From JAWLBR01 sp041687495 (GTDB taxonomy: Bacteria > Bacillota > Limnochordia > DTU087 > JAAYGB01), in NCBI GenBank assembly GCA_041687495.1, contig JAWLBR010000024.1, positions 1 through 35,167 of the forward strand: a DNA stretch of 35,167 nt, written 5' to 3'. Shown here in pieces: positions 7,587 to 14,393 of the stretch. Below the pieces are notes generated by a model. It was given only the letters and a program-made list of their open reading frames with translations, did not search any database and was not told the DNA's origin. The position numbers were made by a program, and so were the translations under genes. Every line of letters begins with the position of its first letter. The first letter of the stretch is position 1.

Positions 7587-8808
7587 TCAGCTACTTTTGG
7601 CTATCTCGGCATAGTGGTTGTAGTCATCAAGGACTACAACCATTAAGTCTGGATCAATGTGCCTTTGTTTTGCCTTGGCCTTCATAATATCGACTACCTT
7701 TTCCTTGGGAAGAGCGGGACGATAAGGGCGATTTTGATTCAAGGCTTGGAAAACATCTGCTACTGCCATGATGCGGCATCCCAGGTCAAGTTCAGGCTCA
7801 TCGGCGCCGAAGGGGTAACCGGTTCCATCCAAATACTCATGATGGTATCCGCCCCACCGGGCAATGTTGCGAAAACACGGAACGTGGTGTAGGATCCGGT
7901 AGGTATGATAGGTGTGTTGGCGCATGGTTGCTACCTCTTTGCGGGTTAACCGACGGTTTGTCGAGAATCTCATCGGGAATTGCCAGCTTGCCGAGATCAT
8001 GGACAAGGCCAGCCCACTCAAGTTCCTCCTGGGTTTGTGCGGGCAGTTGACAGTCTCTAGCCAGCTGTCTCGCCACCCTTGCGACAGCCACAGAATGGCT
8101 GTGGGTAAACGGACTCTTGTCGTCAATTACCTGGGCTAGCATCTGCAGTATTGGCCTGATTTCCCCGTGGGTGAGTATTACTGATTGGTCACTTAAGAAT
8201 TCCGCGACTAAATCTTCCAGATAGGGCATAGTCAGATCCAACCAGAACGAATCACTTTGCGCCAGATCATCCAGGGCGTCTACCAAATAAGGATCGAAGC
8301 GCTTTCCCGCGTGGTCTCTGACCCGTTTCAGGATCCAATCCCGGTGATGGAGGATATACCTGGGCTTGATCAGGACTGCTACCCTGTCTATGAGATGAAG
8401 GATCTGCGATTCAACGGGTACGGATGCACCGGACATTCCATCCGGGTTGGAATCGAACCGGTGGTGATGGAAACGGATCAGCGGAACTAACGCCTCAGCA
8501 TGGTCGATGGGCCTCAGGAGGTCGCTGCCCCTTTGGGCATGCCCGTAAGCGTGTTCGGGTGAAACCTCAAAGTGGTTAACGAGCTCGTGACGCAGGAGGC
8601 TGGATGAGACACCCACATCATGGATCAGGCCAGCCATGGTGAGCAGTTTCTGCTGCGCCGAGGGTAGTCCGCAGTGCTTAGCTAGTTGCCAGGAACCGTA
8701 TGCTACCCGGAGGCCGTGAAGCGAAAACTCTCCTCCCACCAGGTCCAACGTCCGAGAGACAACCAGGAGAAGATCATAGAGTTTGGTCGGAGTAGTCTGA
8801 AGTAGCAT
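7587..8808 (-). pseudogene. Tandem HD / HD-GYP c-di-GMP phosphodiesterase, disrupted by a frameshift
   Basis: Start ATG 8808 has a good SD (AAAGGAG, 7 bases upstream). The first frame encodes an N-terminal HD-type domain (H31 in 'SLHGLRVA', 'GLIHDVGVS', 'LIRFHHHRFDSNPDG') and the start of a second HD-GYP domain ('SHSVAVARVARQL', 'GLVHDLGKLAIPDEILDKP'). At about 7950-7958 the coding sense moves to another frame, which continues 'RLTRKEVATMRQHTYHTY', then the signature HHEYLDGTGYPF and 'MAVADVFQALNQNRPYRP'. The span of 1222 nt is one base over a multiple of three; removing one base near CCGTCGG would restore about 406 residues. HD-GYP proteins hydrolyse cyclic di-GMP; the N-terminal copy is degenerate, since it lacks GYP. 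Either a real pseudogene or a single-base assembly error is possible; all downstream motifs are intact, which favours an error or a very recent mutation. Confidence 0.8.
7615..7642. repeat. Perfect 11-bp inverted repeat in the 3' end of the HD-GYP gene
   Basis: TGGTTGTAGTC (7615-7625), a 6-base loop, then GACTACAACCA (7632-7642). It lies inside coding sequence for 'VVVLDDYNHY' and just past the convergent liaR stop. Without a U-tract it is not a standard terminator, but it could stop or stabilise the liaR transcript. Confidence 0.5.
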
Positions 8809-8871
8809 AGTGTTTGCTCCTTTTTCTTGTTTGCGAGATACAGGCGGGTTCGTCAAACGCACAGAGATTCC

Positions 8872-8901
8872 TCCCAAACTTGGGACAACTATCTATATAA
8901 T
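8872..8901 (+). promoter_or_regulatory. Promoter of the FNR-like gene with an overlapping palindromic operator
   Basis: A perfect -10 box TATAAT (8896-8901) has no -35 hexamer at normal spacing. Instead the inverted repeat TCCCAA-AC-TTGGGA (8872-8885) occupies that position. A good -10 with a missing -35 overlapped by a palindrome suggests regulation by a dimeric protein. It lies in the divergent region between the HD-GYP gene and the FNR-like gene, so it may act on both. Confidence 0.45.
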
Positions 8902-8948
8902 ATGCGTAACTTTTCTTCTATAGTACTGATGAAAGGAGGCTATCTGAG

Positions 8949-9665
8949 GTGGCTGAACTAAGAGTGCCAAATTGCAGACACTGCCAGCATCAACTGTGTA
9001 CAAAGCGGGTACCAATCTTCTCTACTCTAGGTGACGATGAGCTGAGTCAACTGGTTTCGCTGATTATTCACCGCACGTATGCGAAGGGTGAGACTATCTT
9101 AACTGAGGGTGAGAATGGGCAGGGGCTGACTATCGTCAACCACGGATCAGTGAAGGCCTTTCGCTCCAGCGCTGAAGGCAAGGAGCAGATTCTCTATATC
9201 TTTTCGGCTGGGGACTTCTTTGGCGAGATGAACCTTCTGCGGGAGCAGGAAGCGAGGTATAGTGTGGAGGCACTGGAACCGGTGGGTGTGTGCGTAGTGC
9301 ATCGAGACGACTTTCGCCAATTGGTTCGGGAATACCCGGAAATTGGGCTAAAAGCCATGGAAGAACTGAGTCAGCGGCTCGACCGAATGGAGACAATGGT
9401 GCAGAACCTCAGCTCTGCAGATATCGAGGTTAGGGTCGGAATGATGCTCCTAGAGTTTGCTCGTAAGTACGGACAGGATACCCCGCAAGGGAGACTGGTC
9501 AACCTGCCACTATCTCGAGAAGGGATGGCCAGCTACATTGGCGTGGCTAGGGAAACGGTAAGTCGCAAACTGGGGCAAATGCAGGATGAAGGCATGATTG
9601 GCCTGGTTGGGACTCGAAAAGTGCTGATCCTGGACGAGAAGGCCTTGCTGGGTTCGTTGGACTGA
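8949..9665 (+). CDS. Crp/Fnr family regulator, FNR-like with candidate [4Fe-4S] cysteines
   Basis: 238 residues from GTG 8949, with a full SD AAAGGAGG 8 bases upstream. The order is a short Cys-rich N-terminus (C9, C12, C17 in 'CRHCQHQLC'), a cyclic-nucleotide-type beta barrel (about 22-130, with 'GDFFGEMNLL'), a dimerisation helix ('EELSQRLDRMETMV') and a winged helix-turn-helix ('SREGMASYIGVARETVSRKL'). C115 ('GVCVVHRDDF') falls where E. coli FNR has its fourth cluster ligand, and the recognition helix keeps the E-xx-S-R residues that FNR uses on TTGAT half-sites. This suggests an oxygen- or redox-sensing activator of anaerobic genes. The third cysteine is spaced one residue closer than in E. 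coli FNR. It is divergent from the HD-GYP gene and precedes the transporter-iadA pair. Confidence 0.85.
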   Translation: MAELRVPNCRHCQHQLCTKRVPIFSTLGDDELSQLVSLIIHRTYAKGETILTEGENGQGLTIVNHGSVKAFRSSAEGKEQILYIFSAGDFFGEMNLLREQEARYSVEALEPVGVCVVHRDDFRQLVREYPEIGLKAMEELSQRLDRMETMVQNLSSADIEVRVGMMLLEFARKYGQDTPQGRLVNLPLSREGMASYIGVARETVSRKLGQMQDEGMIGLVGTRKVLILDEKALLGSLD

Positions 9666-9702
9666 ACTTGTGGCGGCGAGATTGGGAAATCTGTACCTCG
9701 AA

Positions 9703-9755
9703 CCTCTCTCTCAAGCGATGCATAGTCTAGCACTACATCAAGTCTAGAGAGAGGG
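9703..9755 (+). promoter_or_regulatory. Inverted repeat sequestering the ribosome binding site of the transporter gene
   Basis: CCTCTCTCT (9703-9711) is perfectly complementary to AGAGAGAGG (9746-9754), which is the SD of ATG 9763. Within the loop, GATG..TAG can pair with CTA.CATC. Folding would hide the SD, so translation of the transporter may be controlled by a ligand, protein, temperature or an antisense RNA. Confidence 0.5.
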
Positions 9756-9762
9756 TGTGCGA

Positions 9763-11172
9763 ATGGAAATCCAGCTAGGTGCGCTCCACTGGGTGTATCT
9801 GATCTTCATCGTTGGCATCATCACTGTCATGGTGATGCGGCGGGATACTACCTTGACCTGTATCCTTGGCATCGCGGTGCTTGGAGTAATGGCGACCGGT
9901 TCCTTGCCCACAGCGTTGATTGGCATCTTTGACAGCTTCGCCTATGCTATCAAGGAGCTCTTGGGAACCATCTTGGTTATCTCGATTATTGTTTCCATGA
10001 GCAGGGTGCTGACAGCTTCGGGAGTGAACGAGGTAATGATCACTCCAGTAGCCCGACTTATCCGGACGCCAGCCTTGGCTTATTGGGTCATCGGTATTCT
10101 GATGATGGTCATCTCCTGGTTCTTCTGGCCTTCGCCGGCCGTCGCTTTGATCGGCGCTGTGCTGCTGCCTGTGGCGGTGAGAGTCGGCCTACCTGCGCTG
10201 GGCGTCGCTATGGCTATGAACCTGTTTGGACACGGGATTGCGCTTTCCGGCGACTTTGTCATTCAGGGTGCGCCTAAGCTCACGGCAGACGCCGCTGGAA
10301 TCCCGGTAGGTGACGTAGTAGCCGCCAGTGTTCCGCTGGTATTTGTCATGGGGTTAGTCACTACAGTAGTGGCGTACTGGTTTCTGCGGCGAGACCTCAA
10401 AAGTGGTACCCTACTCAGGGAGAGTTCTAAGTCTGCGGCCAACGCGCCGACCGTTGACGACGTAGAGTCATCGGCTGAGACTGAGCTGCCGAGCAAGCCT
10501 AAGAAGTATTTAGCGCTGATGGTACCAGTTCTGTTCCTGATTGACGTGCTGATCATGATCACAGCAAACCTACAGGGAGGCGAAGCCACAGCACTAATTG
10601 GAGGTACAGCGGTATTCATCCTGATTGTTGTGTCCTTGGTGACACACAAGAATCAAGGCATGGAGCAGATCACTGAGTACCTCATCCAAGGGTTCCAGTT
10701 CGGGTTTAAGGTGTTTGGGCCTGTTATCCCCATTGCTGCGTTCTTCTATATGGGTGACATGGGTTTTGAAAGCATCTTCCCCGGTGGCTTACCTCAGGGT
10801 TCGCAGGGGCTGGTTAACGACCTTGGCGTAGCGTTGGCCCAAGCTGTTCCTCTGAACGCAGGCATTGGAGCGGCGACTTTGACATCGGTGGGAGCTATTA
10901 CTGGGCTAGACGGGTCCGGCTTCTCAGGTATTTCCTTGGCTGGTTCAGTTGCGAGGTTGTTCGCCACAGCCATTGGCCATGGCACGGCCACCCTAACGGC
11001 TTTGGGCCAGATCGCCGGTATCTGGGTTGGCGGGGGGACACTGATCCCATGGGCCTTAATTCCAGCCGCTGCTATCTGTGGTGTAGATCCATTTGATCTC
11101 GCCAGACGCAACCTTATCCCAGTGATCGTGGGTTTGGTGGTTACTACCATTGTGGCAGGATTCTTAGTCTAG
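9763..11172 (+). CDS. Multi-spanning ion-transporter-superfamily-like permease, linked to iadA
   Basis: 469 residues from ATG 9763, with AGAGAGGG 7 bases upstream; a GTG at 9757 is possible. At least ten hydrophobic segments are spread along the protein, with a hydrophilic central loop (about 220-250, 'ESSKSAANAPTVDDVESS'). Two broadly similar halves with re-entrant-like, glycine/small-residue-rich stretches ('WPSPAVALIGAVLLPVAVRV', 'GAITGLDGSGFSGISLAG', 'AIGHGTATLTALGQIAG') resemble the ion transporter superfamily (GntP/DctM/CitM-like). I do not recognise the exact family. iadA lies 231 bases downstream on the same strand, so I infer that it imports isoAsp-containing dipeptides, aspartate-like products or related carboxylates. 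No signal peptide is present beyond the first membrane helix. Confidence 0.65.
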   Translation: MEIQLGALHWVYLIFIVGIITVMVMRRDTTLTCILGIAVLGVMATGSLPTALIGIFDSFAYAIKELLGTILVISIIVSMSRVLTASGVNEVMITPVARLIRTPALAYWVIGILMMVISWFFWPSPAVALIGAVLLPVAVRVGLPALGVAMAMNLFGHGIALSGDFVIQGAPKLTADAAGIPVGDVVAASVPLVFVMGLVTTVVAYWFLRRDLKSGTLLRESSKSAANAPTVDDVESSAETELPSKPKKYLALMVPVLFLIDVLIMITANLQGGEATALIGGTAVFILIVVSLVTHKNQGMEQITEYLIQGFQFGFKVFGPVIPIAAFFYMGDMGFESIFPGGLPQGSQGLVNDLGVALAQAVPLNAGIGAATLTSVGAITGLDGSGFSGISLAGSVARLFATAIGHGTATLTALGQIAGIWVGGGTLIPWALIPAAAICGVDPFDLARRNLIPVIVGLVVTTIVAGFLV

Positions 11173-11403
11173 GACCTGAACTCCTGATAGGAACCATCTC
11201 AGGAGGAGAAGCGAACTAACGCTGCAGCACCCGTTGATGGGCAGCAGCGTTAGCTTCGCGCAGTGGTGGATTAAGTCTGTATCACTGAATGCCTGACTAG
11301 GCAAGCTACGAAGGGAAATGCCCCGGCTTTAGGGGCTCATCGAGTATGGTGCTGTACATAAGAGTTGAAGGTAGGCCTAAGCACCGCATCGGAGGAATGG
11401 ACA
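11173..11403 (+). other. Hairpin array between the transporter and iadA
   Basis: Five inverted repeats follow one another: CTCCTGA/TCAGGAG (11181-11205); GCGAA + CTAACGCTGC / GCAGCGTTAG + TTCGC, a 15-bp stem with a one-base bulge (11211-11259); TGCCT/AGGCA (11290-11303); GCCCC/GGGGC (11320-11336); and GGTGCT/AGCACC (11348-11385), just before the iadA SD. None has a U-tract, and I recognise no known riboswitch. No ORF is evident. Confidence 0.5.
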
Positions 11404-12627
11404 ATGGACACAGCTAAGCTGCCAGCGGTGGTGGTACAGGCTGAAAGGGTGTATCAGCCCGGCCTACATCCCGGTGGGGTTGTGGTCTCGTTTGGCGGTC
11501 AGGTTGCATTTGTAGGAAGCCGAGAACAAATGGAAGCTGCAGGGATCCGTGAGGCTCTGAAAAGCGACGTGTTTGCAGTGGAGGTCCTTGAGGCTGAGAA
11601 CTGCGTAGTCACTCCAGGGCTGATAGATGGTCATGTCCACCTCATAGGTGGCGGCGGTGAGGGGGGGCCCCAGACGCGCACTCCAGAGGTGAACTTGACC
11701 CAACTAACCAAGGCGGGGATTACAACTGTAGTCGGTCTACTTGGTGTAGACACGATCACCAGATGTGTGGAGTCACTCTTGGCTAAAGCCAGGGCCCTCG
11801 AGACAGAGGGGATAACAACATACATCTACACCGGAGGATATGAGCTGCCAACACGTACCATCACCGGCAGTGTACGCTCCGATTTGGTGCTTATCGACAA
11901 GATCGTTGGTGTAGGTGAGATTGCAATTGCAGATCATAGGTCAGCACAGCCGGAGACACGGGAATTGGCCAGGGTGGCTGCTGAGGCCAGGGTCGGGGGG
12001 TTAATTGGGGACAAGCCTGGACTCGTTCATTTGCACCTGGGCCGGGGAGGTGAGGGCCTGGCCCGGGTGATGGAGATAGTTGACACGACCGATCTGCCGC
12101 CGGCTCAGTTCTACCCAACGCATGTTAACCGCAGTGAGGAGTTGTTCTCCGCTGCCTTAGAGTTTCACCGCAGGGGTGGATCCATTGATCTGACCGCTGG
12201 AGTGAGTCCCGATCTAGGGGAAGAGGGCGCAGTAGAGCCGTCAGTAGCGCTAGCCCGGGTACTACAAGCAGAAGGCAGCCTGAAGGGGATTACTTTGACT
12301 TCCGATGGAAACGGTAGTCTGCCTAGTTTTGATGCCCAGGGTAACCTTACCGGAATGATCGTTGGGCCTGTTGATCTGCTGGTAAAGGAACTAAGGCAGG
12401 CGGTGCTGCAGAAGGGTCTGCCCATGGAAGAGATTATCTCCGCAGTCACCGAGAACTCCGCCAGAGTGCTTAATATCTATCCTCGCAAGGGCACTGTCCA
12501 ACCAGGCTGTGATGCTGACTTTGTGGTTCTGACCGCAGATCTAGAGGTTCGGCATGTAGTTGCCAAAGGACGGGTACTAGTGAAAGATGGCCGCCCATTA
12601 GTCGCAGGCACTTTCGAGCGCACCTGA
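11404..12627 (+). CDS. iadA: Isoaspartyl dipeptidase (beta-aspartyl-peptidase)
   Basis: 407 residues from ATG 11404, with GGAGGA 7 bases upstream. IadA is a binuclear zinc amidohydrolase that cleaves dipeptides with an N-terminal L-isoaspartate, clearing products of protein ageing. The match to E. coli IadA is strong along the whole length: metal motif GLIDGHVHLIGGGGE (H77, H79), 'TRTPEVNLTQLTKAGITTVV', 'YTGGYELPTRTITGSV', 'ADHRSAQP', 'PTHVNRSEELF' (H240) and the catalytic aspartate in 'LTSDGNGSLP' (D301). Where the E. coli enzyme has the carbamylated bridging lysine (K162), this protein reads GVGEIAIAD, suggesting that a glutamate (E172) bridges the metals. The preceding transporter probably supplies its substrate or removes products. 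No terminator is evident after it. Confidence 0.94.
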   Translation: MDTAKLPAVVVQAERVYQPGLHPGGVVVSFGGQVAFVGSREQMEAAGIREALKSDVFAVEVLEAENCVVTPGLIDGHVHLIGGGGEGGPQTRTPEVNLTQLTKAGITTVVGLLGVDTITRCVESLLAKARALETEGITTYIYTGGYELPTRTITGSVRSDLVLIDKIVGVGEIAIADHRSAQPETRELARVAAEARVGGLIGDKPGLVHLHLGRGGEGLARVMEIVDTTDLPPAQFYPTHVNRSEELFSAALEFHRRGGSIDLTAGVSPDLGEEGAVEPSVALARVLQAEGSLKGITLTSDGNGSLPSFDAQGNLTGMIVGPVDLLVKELRQAVLQKGLPMEEIISAVTENSARVLNIYPRKGTVQPGCDADFVVLTADLEVRHVVAKGRVLVKDGRPLVAGTFERT

Positions 12628-12749
12628 GGCAGAAGAGCATTGTGGGGGATCAACGCAGTCGCTAGGCAAAACGTTTTTTGGTTGTAAATGTCGAAAAACA
12701 GTGCTGTATTGCCACTTCCAGCTTCTCACAGATTGTCCAAAACCTTAGG

Positions 12750-12779
12750 TTGACATGGAGGGCGCCCAGAGGTTATAAT
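12750..12779 (+). promoter_or_regulatory. Strong sigma-A promoter of the tRNA operon
   Basis: A consensus -35 TTGACA (12750-12755) and consensus -10 TATAAT (12774-12779) are separated by 18 bases. They lie 43 bases before the first tRNA (Tyr). The region 12628-12749 upstream holds no other feature I can support. Confidence 0.9.
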
Positions 12780-12822
12780 CCTATTGTTGGCTCGGACAGC
12801 GGTTCGGCGCCGGCGGACAAAT

Positions 12823-12908
12823 GGAGGGATACCCAAGTTGGCCAAAGGGGGCAGACTGTAAATCTGTTGGCAGTGCCTTCGAAGGTTCGAATCCTTCTCC
12901 CTCCACCA
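12823..12908 (+). tRNA. tRNA-Tyr (GTA)
   Basis: 86 nt class II tRNA with a long variable arm, anticodon GTA at 12858-12860, discriminator A and encoded CCA. First gene of the array. It is the cognate effector of the T-box upstream of tyrS at 16183. Confidence 0.97.
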
Positions 12909-12911
12909 TTT

Positions 12912-12988
12912 GGTCCCTTAGCTCAGTTGGCTAGAGTGCTACCTTGACATGGTAGAGGTCGCTGGTTCGAGCCCAGCAGGGACCACCA
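12912..12988 (+). tRNA. tRNA-Val (GAC)
   Basis: 77 nt cloverleaf. The anticodon loop TTGACAT gives GAC; CCA is encoded. It begins 3 bases after tRNA-Tyr. Confidence 0.96.
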
Positions 12989-12993
12989 CTTAG

Positions 12994-13069
12994 GCCCCCA
13001 TCGTCTAGTGGCCTAGGACATCGCCCTCTCACGGCGAAGACAGGGGTTCGACTCCCCTTGGGGGTACCA
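12994..13069 (+). tRNA. tRNA-Glu (CTC), copy 1
   Basis: 76 nt; acceptor GCCCCCA/TGGGGGT, anticodon loop CTCTCAC (CTC), CCA encoded. Identical to the copy at 13905-13980. Confidence 0.95.
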
Positions 13070-13084
13070 CAATATAATATGCAC

Positions 13085-13160
<76 letters not shown>

Positions 13161-13168
13161 TTAATCGT

Positions 13169-13245
<77 letters not shown>

Positions 13246-13250
13246 TTCCC

Positions 13251-13327
13251 GCCCCGCTAGCTCAGCTGGCTAGAGCACCTGACTCTTAATCAGGGTGTCC
13301 GGGGTTCGAGTCCCTGGCGGGGCACCA
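13251..13327 (+). tRNA. tRNA-Lys (CTT)
   Basis: 77 nt; acceptor GCCCCGC/GCGGGGC, anticodon loop CTCTTAA (CTT), CCA encoded. A 52-base spacer without a recognised promoter follows. Confidence 0.95.
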
Positions 13328-13379
13328 TTTTCTCTGTACAGTAATGGCAGAGGATCTAGATTTGGAATATTACCTGAAT

Positions 13380-13455
13380 GCGGTAGTAGCTCAGCTGGTA
13401 GAGCGCAACCTTGCCAAGGTTGAGGTCGCGAGTTCGAGCCTCGTCTACCGCTCCA
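13380..13455 (+). tRNA. tRNA-Gly (GCC)
   Basis: 76 nt; acceptor GCGGTAG/CTACCGC, anticodon loop TTGCCAA (GCC), CCA encoded. Confidence 0.96.
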
Positions 13456-13460
13456 GTTAG

Positions 13461-13536
<76 letters not shown>

Positions 13537-13540
13537 GTTT

Positions 13541-13629
13541 GCGGAAGTGGCGGAATTGGCAGACGCGCAAGGTTGAGGGCCTTGTGGGAGTTAAATCTCG
13601 TAAGGGTTCAAGTCCCTTCTTCCGCACCA
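13541..13629 (+). tRNA. tRNA-Leu (GAG)
   Basis: 89 nt class II tRNA with a long variable arm; acceptor GCGGAAG/CTTCCGC, anticodon loop TTGAGGG (GAG), CCA encoded. Confidence 0.96.
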
Positions 13630-13638
13630 TGGTATTTC

Positions 13639-13715
13639 GGGGGCGTGGTGTAGTTGGTTAACACGCCGGCCTGTCACGCCGGAGATCGCGGGTTCGAGTC
13701 CCGTCGCTCCCGCCA
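13639..13715 (+). tRNA. tRNA-Asp (GTC)
   Basis: 77 nt; acceptor GGGGGCG/CGCTCCC with one G-T pair, anticodon loop CTGTCAC (GTC), discriminator G, CCA encoded. Confidence 0.96.
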
Positions 13716-13723
13716 TAAATGAT

Positions 13724-13798
13724 TGGGGTGTCGCCAAGCGGTAAGGCACAGGACTTTGACTCCTGCATTCCCTGGTTCGAATCCAGGCACCCCAGCCA
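13724..13798 (+). tRNA. tRNA-Gln (TTG)
   Basis: 75 nt; acceptor TGGGGTG/CACCCCA, anticodon loop CTTTGAC (TTG), discriminator G, CCA encoded. Confidence 0.96.
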
Positions 13799-13808
13799 TT
13801 TTTTTGTT

Positions 13809-13884
13809 GGGCCATTAGCTCAGTTGGCAGAGCACCGGACTTTTAATCCGGGTGTCGGAGGTTCGAATCCTCCATGGCTCACCA
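13809..13884 (+). tRNA. tRNA-Lys (TTT)
   Basis: 76 nt; acceptor GGGCCAT/ATGGCTC, anticodon loop CTTTTAA (TTT), CCA encoded. Confidence 0.95.
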
Positions 13885-13904
13885 CTTTGTTAGATGAAAA
13901 ATAG

Positions 13905-13980
13905 GCCCCCATCGTCTAGTGGCCTAGGACATCGCCCTCTCACGGCGAAGACAGGGGTTCGACTCCCCTTGGGGGTACCA
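13905..13980 (+). tRNA. tRNA-Glu (CTC), copy 2
   Basis: 76 nt, base-for-base the same as copy 1 at 12994-13069, including two bases of 5' flank. The flanks otherwise differ, so this is an in-array duplication. Confidence 0.95.
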
Positions 13981-13997
13981 TTTGAGTTAATATATTT

Positions 13998-14074
13998 GCG
14001 CCCGTAGCTCAGCTGGATAGAGTGCTTGACTACGAATCAAGAGGTCACAGGTTCGAATCCTGTCGGGCGCACCA
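13998..14074 (+). tRNA. tRNA-Arg (ACG)
   Basis: 77 nt; acceptor GCGCCCG/CGGGCGC, anticodon loop CTACGAA (ACG, whose A34 is normally deaminated to inosine by TadA), CCA encoded. Last tRNA of the array. Confidence 0.96.
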
Positions 14075-14077
14075 CGA

Positions 14078-14110
14078 AACCTCGATGGTATCGGGGTTTT
14101 TTGTTTTTTA
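14078..14110 (+). terminator. Rho-independent terminator of the tRNA operon
   Basis: AACCTCGAT (14078-14086), GGT loop, ATCGGGGTT (14090-14098): a 9-bp stem with one G-T pair, followed by TTTTGTTTTTT. It starts 4 bases after tRNA-Arg. Confidence 0.9.
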
Positions 14111-14393
14111 GAAACCAAAGCACTTATCTGTAGATAGCCTTGCTGTTGCTCACCGAACTTATGCTAGTGTTCGGTGAGGTGTCTGCGCCCATTACGTCTA
14201 TTGGGCTGGCACTGCTCGTCGCGCAAAAGGCTGACGTGATAGCAGTGTGGGTTTCGAGCAAGACTAAGACAGGATGAAACCAAGAAGCACATTGAAGGAG
14301 TCCATAGGCGGCTCGGCCCATGGCCTTGCGGGGAATGGCAAGACGCCGTTGCCAAAGGGGAGTAGAGTTGGCAGCTGAGAAAAAGGTGATCAG
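14111..14393 (+). ncRNA. Candidate structured leader RNA upstream of the RMD1-like pair
   Basis: No ORF is convincing, but successive stems are: TATCT/AGATA (14125-14136), CTCACCGAAC/GTTCGGTGAG (14149-14178, perfect 10 bp), CACTGCT-CGTC / GACG-AGCAGTG with a 4-base bulge (14210-14247), GGTTTC/GAAACC (14250-14281), CTTGC/GCAAG (14325-14342) and TGCCAA/TTGGCA (14350-14373), the last about 12 bases before the SD. It could be a riboswitch or other cis-acting leader. I know no family that fits, and existence as RNA is inferred from pairing alone. Confidence 0.4.

Noticed and set aside
14351..14366. AAAGGGGAGTAG, resembling the start of the yybP-ykoY manganese riboswitch
   Set aside because: The known element needs about 100 more bases with further conserved parts. 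Here the start codon follows within 30 bases and the required downstream segments are absent.
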